From Saccharophagus degradans 2-40 (GTDB lineage Bacteria > Pseudomonadota > Gammaproteobacteria > Pseudomonadales > Cellvibrionaceae), in NCBI RefSeq assembly GCF_000013665.1, contig NC_007912.1, positions 558,001-622,000 on the forward strand: a stretch of 64,000 nt of DNA, written 5' to 3'. The notes beneath the pieces were generated by a model. That model did no database searches. It was not told the origin of the DNA and saw only the letters and a list, made by a program, of their open reading frames with translations. Positions 7,621-15,159 of this stretch are shown here, one piece after another; position 1 is the first letter of the stretch, and each line of letters starts with the position of its first letter. The position numbers were made by a program, and so were the translations under genes.

Positions 7621-7914
7621 ATGTTTTTCTTGTTACCGGTTTTAATTATTCTAGGTTTGTCACCAGCATTGCTTGTTTGGGTGCTGGCTGCTTATTTTTC
7701 TCCAGAAGCGTATGATATAAAGCCTTTAAAAATGTTGGTTGTTTCATTTGTATTGTCTGTAGTCATTGGAATGAGCGTTAATATAGAGTTGGAGGCGGGA
7801 ATGTTGTCGGGTATAGTCTTTATTTCTGTGGCCAGTTTCGCTTTGTCCTGTGTTCTAATTCCTTTAACTATCATATATAAATATGTTCGGTTACGGCTGG
7901 CCAAAAATGCATAA
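7621..7914 (+). CDS. Cassette 17: small hydrophobic membrane protein, unknown function
   Basis: A 97-residue protein with three predicted membrane helices (about residues 2-22, 36-53 and 60-84) and a basic tail. The start ATG 7621 has GGGGCAGG upstream. The frame is open through the attC on its left, but that section is not gene-like. The family is not recognised. Confidence 0.6.
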   Translation: MFFLLPVLIILGLSPALLVWVLAAYFSPEAYDIKPLKMLVVSFVLSVVIGMSVNIELEAGMLSGIVFISVASFALSCVLIPLTIIYKYVRLRLAKNA

Positions 7915-8025
7915 CAAAGTTATAAACCTGACATTTTGGGCTACGCTTCGTTCTGTGCATTCGCTGCGCTCATTGTTGCACAGCACTACACTCCACCCAA
8001 AATGCAGGTTATAACGGCGTTATGA
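7909..8025 (+). repeat. attC site, family D (single copy)
   Basis: GCATAAC to GTTATGA, ~117 bp. Arms GTTATAAACCTGACATTTTGGG and CCCAAAATGCAGGTTATAAC pair almost fully. Inner CTGTGCATTCGC and GCACAG continue the stem. Its core is distinct from families A to C. Confidence 0.85.
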
Positions 8026-8334
8026 GCTACCAGCTAGGTATCGCCAAGGTCAGTTTTAAGGTTTAAATTTAGGTTAATTTGTATGCGCTATGGAATGGCT
8101 TTTTCCTCTGTTTTTCACTTCCATTCTAATTGTAAAAGTACTAGGCTAAACGCAATTCTAGCGAGTATTTTCTAAGCTGTTTTGTGAACTCTACTTAAAG
8201 AAAAGAAGGTTGGCGCTACTGTTTTGGCGTTAAGGCAACGCGGCTATAAGTAATATTAAAAGCATGTATGGGTTACTAATCAATTTAGTTGGTAATAAAA
8301 TATTTAAGGTGTTGCAGGTATGGTTCGTGGTCTT
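8020..8334 (+). other. Cassette 18: ORF-less cassette, non-coding family copy 4
   Basis: A 315-bp cassette, close to those at 3650 and 6154, but preceded by an unrelated attC (family D). The body has therefore been conserved independently of its left-hand site. Mini-ORF 8022-8066 encodes MSYQLGIAKVSFKV. The terminal hydrophobic ORF begins at ATG 8264 (MYGLLINLVGNKIFKVLQV). Confidence 0.65.
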
Positions 8335-8474
8335 TCATAACAAAACGCTAAAACACCGTTCCGGCCTGTGGCCTCCACTGGACGCCCAAAGCTCCGCTTC
8401 TTTTGTGCATTTGCTTCGCAAATTTTCGCACAAAAGCAGCTCCACTTTGTGCGCCGTTTAGCTCTGCGTTAGAG
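8335..8474 (+). repeat. attC site, family A
   Basis: TCATAAC to GTTAGAG, ~140 bp. Confidence 0.9.
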
Positions 8475-8491
8475 TTGCGAGCATCATAGTC

Positions 8492-8920
8492 ATGAGCGAT
8501 TTCAATTTAAAGGTAAAGAGTTCAGTTTTAAACGCTTTACTAGCAGCTGTTGGTGTTCTATCTCTTTCTTTTACGATTCTTGAAAACTTAGAGAATGCAA
8601 TGGTTGTTCTTACCGGTATCGCGTTTATAACGGCATCTATATTTGGCTGGTTTTTCTCGGGATGGTATAAGCTTATTCCTGGCGAGCGCTTTCAATACGA
8701 GCCCTATGTTGCAACGGTAATTATAAGTTTTCCGTCAGCGCTCACATCAGGGTTACTATATATGGGCGCAATGGCAATTAGTTCAGGCTCTATACCAATT
8801 TTAGAAGCGATTATGGCCGGTACAATCGGTGGTTTAATGGGTGCTGTATTTGTATTGCCTATATCAATAATTCTTGGTGCTGCTTTGGGGCGGTATTTAA
8901 TTAATGGCCAAAAACTCTAA
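8492..8920 (+). CDS. Cassette 19: four-helix membrane protein, unknown function
   Basis: A 142-residue protein with four clear hydrophobic segments (about residues 13-30, 36-55, 70-97 and 105-133) and short polar loops. Several small-residue (G/A/S) faces suggest helix packing. The ATG at 8492 follows the attC by 18 bases. An inner-membrane location is inferred. The family is not recognised. Confidence 0.65.
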   Translation: MSDFNLKVKSSVLNALLAAVGVLSLSFTILENLENAMVVLTGIAFITASIFGWFFSGWYKLIPGERFQYEPYVATVIISFPSALTSGLLYMGAMAISSGSIPILEAIMAGTIGGLMGAVFVLPISIILGAALGRYLINGQKL

Positions 8921-9043
8921 CAAGGCCCACCAGGCTCAGCCGCATCGCGGCTTGGACCTTCGTTCCGGCGCTTGTTTTGTGCTTTTCGCTACGCTTGCAC
9001 AAAACAATCACCTCCACTGCGGCCCCTGTGGGCGGCGTTATAC
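8915..9043 (+). repeat. attC site, family E (single copy, GC-rich)
   Basis: CTCTAAC to GTTATAC, ~129 bp. Arms AAGGCCCACCAGGCTCAGCCGC and GCGGCCCCTGTGGGC pair in part, with the shared inner motif TTTTGTGCTTTTCGCTACGC. Confidence 0.8.
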
Positions 9044-9052
9044 GAAACCAAT

Positions 9053-9403
9053 ATGAAAGAATGGCGTGATGTAAAAAAAGAATTAGAGCCAGAGGGTTCG
9101 TTAAGAGATATCTATATTGAAGATATCGATGAGTCCGTTTGGGATCTATTTCTACACAACATTCGTGGTTCGGTTTACGAATTGAAATTTACACATGGCC
9201 AAAATCTTGTTAGTTTACCGGAAAACTTTAATGAAATTAGGCATTTGCAAGAATCCGATCCCACAACGCTCGGCATTGTTTTAGAGAATGGCATTTGTAT
9301 AAACTGCCATTTCTTCGTCGAATCGGAAATAGAGTTAGATCTTTCACCTAGAGAGATTGATAGCGAAAGTAAATTTAAAAGTCTAGTTAGCTTTTTAAGC
9401 TGA
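9053..9403 (+). CDS. Cassette 20: acidic soluble protein, unknown function
   Basis: A 116-residue acidic cytoplasmic protein, with ATG 9053 ten bases past the attC end. The pattern is alternating charged and hydrophobic, with two cysteines (C-x-x-C-like spacing ICINC near residue 84). The gene stops at 9403 and ~80 non-coding bases follow. They include an 8-bp inverted repeat (9410-9417 with 9431-9438) that could act as a weak terminator. The family is not recognised. Confidence 0.6.
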   Translation: MKEWRDVKKELEPEGSLRDIYIEDIDESVWDLFLHNIRGSVYELKFTHGQNLVSLPENFNEIRHLQESDPTTLGIVLENGICINCHFFVESEIELDLSPREIDSESKFKSLVSFLS

Positions 9404-9485
9404 CTGAATGTAAGTTTGTGTAAACCGGTTAAACTTACTCACGAAAACGCTCAAACTGAGGTTATCCTTTGTTTAAGTTAAAATC

Positions 9486-9596
9486 GTATAACAAGTCGTG
9501 CCAGTCGGACAGTTTGTTCCGTGGCTTTTTTTGTGCTTTCCGCTACGCTCGCACAAAACGCCACTCCACAAACTGCCGCTGCACTTTGCGTTAGGC
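9486..9596 (+). repeat. attC site, family B (copy 2)
   Basis: GTATAAC to GTTAGGC, ~111 bp. It shares its core with 721-831, which is 8.8 kb away at the other end of the visible array. Confidence 0.85.
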
Positions 9597-9611
9597 AACT
9601 GAGGAGGAGAA

Positions 9612-10028
9612 ATGCTCAGCTACCTCGAAAAGAAAGCAATTACCCGATACATCAAAAATAGAGTGGCGGCCTTTCCTAAAGAGGAGAAGGTTCACTTCAT
9701 ACAAGCAGGATATCAAATAGATCAGGCTGGTCTATTCTATCTTTACATAGACACAAATGAAGGTGCAGGCCCAGATGGTTCATGGACTCTCGAACTAGCC
9801 CAGGAAGAGGGCATCTTGTCGCTGCCCACGTTTCAAAGCTTCAAAGATTACGATGCCCAATCTGAGAAAAAAGGTGAATTAATAAAGAAAGTGATTCTAA
9901 AATTAAGAGACGAGGGTATATTTAAAGAACTCAATCTTGCAGAAGGGTGCGATATTGGGATTGAGGAGTTCGATGGAGGTTGGAGCTGGCCCGAATATGA
10001 AAAGCGTAAAACAGAAAACCTTGCCTAA
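9612..10028 (+). CDS. Cassette 21 (last): soluble protein, unknown function
   Basis: A 138-residue charged cytoplasmic protein with the best ribosome site of the array (GAGGAGGAG six bases before the ATG). It has a basic helix at the N-terminus, a central region rich in aromatic residues and glycine, and a lysine-rich helix near residues 80-105. No signal or membrane segment is present. It is the last cassette before the array breaks off. The family is not recognised. Confidence 0.65.
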   Translation: MLSYLEKKAITRYIKNRVAAFPKEEKVHFIQAGYQIDQAGLFYLYIDTNEGAGPDGSWTLELAQEEGILSLPTFQSFKDYDAQSEKKGELIKKVILKLRDEGIFKELNLAEGCDIGIEEFDGGWSWPEYEKRKTENLA

Positions 10029-10050
10029 CAATACGCTCAAGCACCACTAA
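10023..10050 (+). repeat. Truncated attC (left end only, family A-like)
   Basis: GCCTAACAATACGCTCAAGCACC matches the left end of family A, then similarity stops. No GTTRRRY end follows. The sequence runs straight into the recombinase gene on the other strand. Confidence 0.7.
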
Positions 10051-10058
10051 AACTAGCA

Positions 10059-11147
10059 TCACGGTGGTTCATTCCTGGTTTTTATTTCACTCGCGCATCG
10101 GCTGCAAACTGTCGGCCGGTCGGTTTTTCTCCGTTGTGGATTATTATTTTCGTCTGTTGGTCCGCTGTTGTAGTTTATGGTTGTTCGCTGGGTATTGATT
10201 TCTGTGTGTGGTGAATCCGAATAGTCTTTGTTTTCGTTCGTTTTATTTTTCTCGGGTTGTCGCCAAGCCACGCGGTTCATTAACGTATTGATTTTGTTTT
10301 CTGTATGCATTTCAAATACGTCTGATAGTTGGGTGTATCGAGCTGTCGTATTAGGTGATACATGCCCCATTTCTTGTTGTATTTTTCTCAGGCTTATATT
10401 TGCTTCTGTCAACAGTGTTCCATAGCTGTGTCTAAGGGAGTGTATGGATATTTTTTTTCTAATCCCTGAGTGACGGACTATGCTTCTGAACTTCTGTTGT
10501 AGGCGACCTCTTCCCATGTGGATGGTGGCGTCTTGTCGCTGTGCTGCGGTATTACCGCTAGGAAATAGGTAGTTCGGATTACGGTGTGTTTTCCAGTATT
10601 TTCTTAGTGCTTGCAGTGCGGATAGGGGGAGTGTGACATAGCGGTCTTTTTTACCTTTTCCCTCACGAATATGTACTTTCATACGCTCGCTGTCTATATC
10701 TCCAACTTTTAGGTTTAGTGTTTCGCTTAAACGTAACCCCATGCTAAAGCAAACAAGTATAAATGTTTGATAGCGCAAGTCTTTGGCGCTATCAAGTAAT
10801 CGATGTATTTCGTCAATGGTAAGTACGTCTGGCAGGACCTTCACAACAGGTGGTTTGACGATATTTACCCATTTCCATTCTTTTTGTAGTACGTATTTGT
10901 AGAAAAACTGGAGGCCGTTCCTATCGGTTTTTACTGTTGACCAAGAGTGCGTCTGGATGAGTGATTGGAAATATTTTTCGAAGTGATCTTGAGTCAACGT
11001 GTCTGGTGATTCGTCGAAAAAGTAAGTGATTCGACGTACTGCGCGAGAATAAGCGTCGATTGTTGTTGCGGCTTTTCCTTGTCGAATTAGCGCATTAATA
11101 TGTTTATTGTAAAGCGCTTCATAACGTAATTGGTCCGTTTTTAACAT
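10059..11147 (-). CDS. Tyrosine recombinase, not of IntI type
   Basis: A 362-residue site-specific recombinase. A SAM-like N-terminal arm-binding domain (about 15-90) is followed by the catalytic domain, with R139, the KGKKDR lysine near 166, H236-S-L-R239, H262 and the nucleophile Y271, so it should be active. Only about 70 residues separate the lysine and HxxR motifs, as in XerC/XerD. Integron integrases have ~100 because of their extra patch, which is absent here. The sequence LRKYWKTHRNPNYLFPSG recalls the integrases often found next to IS91-like elements. The last ~75 residues are a polar Asn/Thr-rich tail with CSRC. The gene is convergent with the cassette array and reaches into its truncated last attC. 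It could instead be a stray element integrase; its target is unknown. Confidence 0.85.
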   Translation of the reverse strand: MLKTDQLRYEALYNKHINALIRQGKAATTIDAYSRAVRRITYFFDESPDTLTQDHFEKYFQSLIQTHSWSTVKTDRNGLQFFYKYVLQKEWKWVNIVKPPVVKVLPDVLTIDEIHRLLDSAKDLRYQTFILVCFSMGLRLSETLNLKVGDIDSERMKVHIREGKGKKDRYVTLPLSALQALRKYWKTHRNPNYLFPSGNTAAQRQDATIHMGRGRLQQKFRSIVRHSGIRKKISIHSLRHSYGTLLTEANISLRKIQQEMGHVSPNTTARYTQLSDVFEMHTENKINTLMNRVAWRQPEKNKTNENKDYSDSPHTEINTQRTTINYNSGPTDENNNPQRRKTDRPTVCSRCASEIKTRNEPP

Positions 11148-11624
11148 CTGCAGTTCCTAGATTTTAGTTTGACTGAAAGTGCCTTAGTACTAGTAGGCGT
11201 GAATATTGATGAACAGGTGTGTTGTGGCTTGCAGCTAGGTAGGGGCGGTGAGGGTTAGTACTTAATTACGTGAGGTGGAGGTCTCGATTGCGGTTGAGTC
11301 CTGCGCTTTAGAGTGGTGGAAAAATGAGTATGGTCTTGGGATGACGGGGCTGGTTGGCGGGTTTGATTGTGATTGGTACGCCTAGAGTTTAATTTAAACT
11401 ATATGGCTTGGGCTTGGCGATCAGTGTTAAGTCGTTCGATTGTTCTCGCTTTATATTTTTTGTGGGTCATCAGAAGCGGCTTTAATGGTTCGGTATTAAT
11501 TTTGGGCTCATGTCGTGGGGCTTCTCCGTTGTGGTTATTCTTCCCGACGAGGTGAGACGTGTTTGATTGGCTTTTGACTTGTGTAGTTACTATGTCCTCT
11601 GTTTAAGTTGGTTTTTACCAAAAA
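11148..11624. other. Gene-free stretch between recombinase and rsmE
   Basis: About 475 bases upstream of the recombinase. I see only a short plus-strand frame (11373-11555) with no credible start signal and no coding character. No inverted repeat or attI-like site stands out. The recombinase promoter probably lies just right of 11147. Confidence 0.5.
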
Positions 11625-12350
11625 TTAAACATCCCCCCAAACAAATTGCAGAATAGATAGCGCTGCGATAGGGGCTGTTTCTGTTCTTAGTATTCGAGGG
11701 CCTAGTGCTAATGCATTAAAGCCTTTTCGTTCGGCATTTTGGATTTCGTTATCGGTCAAGCCGCCTTCTGGGCCAATGAGTAGAGCTGCGCTCTTAGGTT
11801 TGGTTATGTCACGCAATTTTTTGTGGGTGCGGTGATGTAGCACGAACTTTTGTTCGGCTTGTGTCGAGGCTAAGTACTCATCAAGAGGGCAAGCTGGTAG
11901 TAATGTTGGCAAGGTGTTACGTGTACATTGCTCGCAGGCTGAGATGAGTATTTGCTGCCAATGTTGCATTTTCTTTTCTAGGCGCTCGCCTTTCAATTTA
12001 ACTTCAGATCGGTCCGCAAATAGCGGTATTATACGGCTAACGCCAAGCTCGGTGGCTTTTTGCAAAACCCAATCCATTCGGTCGCCCCGAGATATACCAA
12101 TAGCTAATTCCGTTTGTAGGCTACTTTCGCTTTCGCGGGTGTTGTGTTTACCAACTTTGCAGAAAACATTTTTTTTACCTGCGCTTTCTATTACCGCGCT
12201 GTATTCACCGCCCTTACCATTAAATAAAATAAGTTCACGCCCGCTTTCCATCCGCAGTACTTTTAATAAGTAGTGAGCCGTTGGGCCATCTAGGTCTAGG
12301 TTTGCATTGGCGGTAATCGGTTTGTCGATATAGATGCGGGGAATACGCAT
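11625..12350 (-). CDS. rsmE: 16S rRNA (uracil1498-N3)-methyltransferase RsmE
   Basis: A 241-residue SPOUT-class enzyme that methylates U1498 of 16S rRNA with SAM. The N-terminal PUA-like domain covers about 1-70. The knotted methyltransferase domain carries LLIGPEGGLTDNEI and LALGPRILRTETAP, the family's SAM-binding knot motifs. I chose ATG at 12350 (MRIPRIYI), which gives the usual length; the frame is open 10 codons further. It stands alone, ~380 bases downstream of metF on the same strand and separated from it by the heptamer repeat. Confidence 0.93.
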   Translation of the reverse strand: MRIPRIYIDKPITANANLDLDGPTAHYLLKVLRMESGRELILFNGKGGEYSAVIESAGKKNVFCKVGKHNTRESESSLQTELAIGISRGDRMDWVLQKATELGVSRIIPLFADRSEVKLKGERLEKKMQHWQQILISACEQCTRNTLPTLLPACPLDEYLASTQAEQKFVLHHRTHKKLRDITKPKSAALLIGPEGGLTDNEIQNAERKGFNALALGPRILRTETAPIAALSILQFVWGDV

Positions 12351-12380
12351 GATAAATCCAATATTCGAATAGCTAGGCAA

Positions 12381-12583
12381 TACTAAGTATGAGTAGCTAG
12401 TTACGTGTTGAAGGGATAATTTAGATGTTACTTGTGGGTTACAGTGATCTGGCTAAAAATAAATTTATACTTTAATGGACTAAATAGTCAACATGGCGAC
12501 AAACTATAATTACTAGTTTTTATTAACCAGTAATTATAGTTTGAATTCAACACTTGACATAAAGTTTGGCAAAACCAAACTCA
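12381..12583. other. rsmE upstream region with a 15-bp inverted repeat
   Basis: No gene. A perfect 15-bp inverted repeat, CAAACTATAATTACT at 12500-12514 and its complement at 12529-12543, has a 14-base AT-rich loop. A second small one, AGTTTGG/CCAAACT, is at 12563-12569 and 12575-12581. Neither has a T-run in the right place for a clear terminator, so they may be hairpins or operators. Confidence 0.55.
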
Positions 12584-12725
12584 CTGTTAGCTGTTAGCTG
12601 TTAGCTGTTAGCTGTTAGCTGTTAGCTGTTAGCTGTTAGCTGTTAGCTGTTAGCTGTTAGCTGTTAGCTGTTAGCTGTTAGCTGTTAGCTGTTAGCTGTT
12701 AGCTGTTAGCTGTTAGCTGTTAGCT
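12584..12725. repeat. Pure heptamer tandem repeat, 20 copies of CTGTTAG
   Basis: Twenty perfect head-to-tail copies of CTGTTAG (140 bp) plus two further bases. It ends five bases from the metF stop codon at 12731. No interruption or base change is visible, which points to recent slippage expansion. The period of seven is not a multiple of three, but it lies outside any gene. Each unit carries an in-frame TAG/TAA-like triplet in some frames, so it is not coding. Confidence 0.95.
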
Positions 12726-12730
12726 AGCCC

Positions 12731-13624
12731 CTAATGTTCATGCCCACAACCTTCGTGGTTGTGTTCTTGCGCATCGGGTGCGTCTTCTAGCCCTAGGTTC
12801 TTAATAATAGTCGCCGTGGGCTCGGTTTGGTTCATGGTGTAGAAGTGTAAACCTGGTGCGCCGGCATCTAGTAATGTGTCGCACAGTTCGCTTATCCAAT
12901 CTATACCAAACGATATTAACGCTTCTTGGTTGTCGCCAAACGATTCCATGCGTTTGCGCATCCAGCGAGGAATATCTGCTCCGCAGCTATCGCTAAAGCG
13001 TGCCAAGTTACGATAATTTAGAATGGGCATAATACCTGGGTAAATAGGTTGGTCTATGCCTTCTTTTTGGCATTGATCCATAAAGTAAAAATACGCATCG
13101 GGGTTAAAAAAGTACTGGGTAATAGCACTGTTGGCGCCCGCGTCGAATTTACCTTTTAGGTAGCGTACATCATCCAAGTAGGAGGTGGCCTCTGGGTGAA
13201 TTTCTGGGTAAGCGGCTACTTCTAGATGGAAATAGTCGTCGAAATGTTTGCGAATGAATGCAACCAATTCGTTGGCATATACCAATTGCTGGGCGCCGCC
13301 TACGCCAGAAGGCATGTCGCCACGAAGGGCGACAATGCGGTCTACACCCATGTCTTTGTATTCTTGCAGTAGCGGTAAAATTGTTTGCTCTGTATCGCCG
13401 CCAAAGCTTAGGTGTGGGGCAACGTTTAGGCCTTCTTCGCGCATTTTTTTCACTATACCTTTAGTGTTGTCGCGGGTAGAGCCGCCAGCACCGTAGGTAA
13501 CAGAGAAAAAGTCTGGGTGAATATCGTTTAGTTCTTTGCGCACGGTAATGAGTTTTTCTCTGCCCACGTCTGTTTTGGGCGGGAAGAATTCAAAACTCAA
13601 CCGAAACTCTTGTTGTTCGCTCAT
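12731..13624 (-). CDS. metF: 5,10-methylenetetrahydrofolate reductase
   Basis: A 297-residue FAD enzyme that reduces 5,10-methylene-THF to 5-methyl-THF for methionine synthesis. It forms a TIM barrel, with FEFFPPKT at the N-terminus, VTYGAGGSTRD (folate/flavin region) and ALRGDMPSG. The C-terminus ends in a His-rich tail (HNHEGCGHEH) longer than usual. It is the last gene of the sahR-metK-ahcY-metF strand group, 76 bases after ahcY, so it is probably co-transcribed and under the same SAH-responsive control. Confidence 0.95.
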   Translation of the reverse strand: MSEQQEFRLSFEFFPPKTDVGREKLITVRKELNDIHPDFFSVTYGAGGSTRDNTKGIVKKMREEGLNVAPHLSFGGDTEQTILPLLQEYKDMGVDRIVALRGDMPSGVGGAQQLVYANELVAFIRKHFDDYFHLEVAAYPEIHPEATSYLDDVRYLKGKFDAGANSAITQYFFNPDAYFYFMDQCQKEGIDQPIYPGIMPILNYRNLARFSDSCGADIPRWMRKRMESFGDNQEALISFGIDWISELCDTLLDAGAPGLHFYTMNQTEPTATIIKNLGLEDAPDAQEHNHEGCGHEH

Positions 13625-13700
13625 AGCGATTACCTTCTTTAATAGTCCGTGCTGAGCGTGTCAGCACGGTAATTATTAATTTAAAGCCTACAGGTGTTGT

Positions 13701-15092
13701 TTAGTACTTGTAGGATTCTGGCTTGTATGGGCCATCTATTTCTACGCCTATGTATTCAGCTTGTGCCGGGGTAAGTTTGGTCATTACGCCGCCAAAACCT
13801 TCTACCATGGCTTTTGCTACTTCTTCGTCTAATTTTTTAGGCAGTACTTTTAAGTAAATGTTTTCTGCTTTTTTGTCAGCTGGTAAATCGGCAAATTTGG
13901 CTTCGTAAAGGTACATTTGCGCCAGTACTTGGTTGGCAAACGAGCCATCCATAATGCGTGAAGGGTGGCCAGTAGCGTTGCCCAAGTTCACCAAGCGACC
14001 TTCAGATAATAAAATTAAATGGTCGTTAGTAGCGGCGTTGCGCACAACTTTATGTACTTGTGGTTTAACTTCTATCCACTCCCAGTTTTTGCGCATAAAG
14101 GCGGTATCTATTTCGTTGTCGAAATGGCCAATGTTACACACTACTGCGCCGCTTTTTAGAGCTTGCAGCATAGCGCTATCACATACGTTTGCGTTACCGG
14201 TTGTGGTGACAATTAAATCGGTTTTGCCGAGTAAATCTTTGTCTACGTTTTCTAGCTTGCCGGTGTTTTCGCCGTTGATGTAAGGCGATACAACTTCATA
14301 GCCATCCATGCACGCTTGCATTGCGCATATTGGGTCGATTTCAGTTACTTTTACAATCATGCCTTCTTGACGCAAAGACGCTGCAGAGCCTTTACCCACA
14401 TCGCCGTAACCAATAACCAATGCTTTTTTACCTGATAACAAATGGTCCGTACCGCGCTTGATTGCGTCGTTTAAGCTGTGGCGGCAGCCGTACTTGTTGT
14501 CGTTTTTAGATTTGGTTACTGCATCGTTAACGTTAATAGCGGGTACTTTTAGTGTGCCCTTTTTAATCATCTCTGCTAAACGGTGAACACCCGTGGTGGT
14601 TTCTTCAGAAATACCGTGTATTTTATCTAGCATTGCTGGGTATTTGGTGTGAACCATTTCGGTTAGGTCGCCACCGTCATCCAAAATAATATTGGCATCC
14701 CAAGGTTTGCCGTCTTCTAAAATGGTTTGTTCTATACACCATAAAAATTCTTCTTCGGTTTCACCTTTCCATGCAAACACTGGAATACCTGCGGCAGCAA
14801 TGGCTGCTGCTGCGTGGTCTTGCGTGGAGAAAATGTTGCACGAAGACCAGCGCACTTGTGCTCCTAGCTCTACTAAGGTTTCAATAAGTACAGCGGTTTG
14901 GATTGTCATATGGATACAACCCATAATTTTTGCACCGGCTAATGGCTGCTCGGCTTTGTAGCGTGTACGCAACGCCATTAGCGCAGGCATTTCGCCTTCG
15001 GCAATTTCAATTTCGCGGCGGCCGTACTCGGCATCTTTTTTAAATTCTTCAGCCGTTTTTGCTGCAACTTTGTAATCGGTAAATGTTGTCAT
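13701..15092 (-). CDS. ahcY: Adenosylhomocysteinase (SAH hydrolase)
   Basis: A 463-residue NAD-dependent enzyme splitting S-adenosylhomocysteine into adenosine and homocysteine. [10 protein letters not shown] is the NAD-binding loop. The C-terminal [11 protein letters not shown] is the family's conserved tail with the lysine and tyrosine that reach into the partner subunit. The start is ATG 15092 (MTTFTDYKV); the frame runs upstream into metK but without a better signal. It lies between metK and metF, which fits recycling of the methyl cycle. Confidence 0.96.
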   Translation of the reverse strand: MTTFTDYKVAAKTAEEFKKDAEYGRREIEIAEGEMPALMALRTRYKAEQPLAGAKIMGCIHMTIQTAVLIETLVELGAQVRWSSCNIFSTQDHAAAAIAAAGIPVFAWKGETEEEFLWCIEQTILEDGKPWDANIILDDGGDLTEMVHTKYPAMLDKIHGISEETTTGVHRLAEMIKKGTLKVPAINVNDAVTKSKNDNKYGCRHSLNDAIKRGTDHLLSGKKALVIGYGDVGKGSAASLRQEGMIVKVTEIDPICAMQACMDGYEVVSPYINGENTGKLENVDKDLLGKTDLIVTTTGNANVCDSAMLQALKSGAVVCNIGHFDNEIDTAFMRKNWEWIEVKPQVHKVVRNAATNDHLILLSEGRLVNLGNATGHPSRIMDGSFANQVLAQMYLYEAKFADLPADKKAENIYLKVLPKKLDEEVAKAMVEGFGGVMTKLTPAQAEYIGVEIDGPYKPESYKY

Positions 15093-15118
15093 AATAATAT
15101 CCAAATAAGTGTGTGCTG

Positions 15119-15144
15119 CGGCAGTTTGTGTTTGTAAACTGCCG
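15119..15144 (-). promoter_or_regulatory. Hairpin between metK and ahcY
   Basis: A perfect 9-bp inverted repeat (15119-15127 with 15136-15144, core GGCAGTTT/AAACTGCC, 8-base loop) sits in the metK-ahcY spacer, ~27 bases before the ahcY start. It has no T-run, so it is not an obvious terminator. It may tune expression or mark RNA processing. The conserved SAH-riboswitch sequence was not found here. Confidence 0.5.
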
Positions 15145-15159
15145 GCGGTAATGGGTTGA

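Noticed and set aside
3840-8461. Plus-strand ORFs running through attC sites with repeated C-termini such as HRSGLWPPLDAQSSASF
   Set aside because: These sequences are translations of the attC repeat itself. They recur in many frames and do not mark genes, apart from the short leading part discussed as a finding.
1-10050. attC repeats as CRISPR or REP elements
   Set aside because: Repeats are ~110-140 bp, separated by single-ORF segments, and have RYYYAAC/GTTRRRY ends, all diagnostic of integron cassettes.
10059-11147. Calling this recombinase the integron integrase IntI
   Set aside because: The segment between the catalytic lysine and HxxR is ~70 residues, as in XerC/XerD, and the IntI-specific patch is absent. 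Its place at the distal (right) end of the array and its orientation are also wrong for IntI beside attI.
11373-11555. Small plus-strand ORF upstream of rsmE
   Set aside because: No ribosome site, no recognisable family, and composition like surrounding non-coding DNA.
12584-12725. CRISPR array
   Set aside because: The unit is seven bases without spacers; it is a simple tandem repeat.
15093-15159. SAH riboswitch before ahcY
   Set aside because: The conserved SAH-riboswitch core was not found in this short spacer; only a simple hairpin is present, and control is better explained by the SahR-like regulator.
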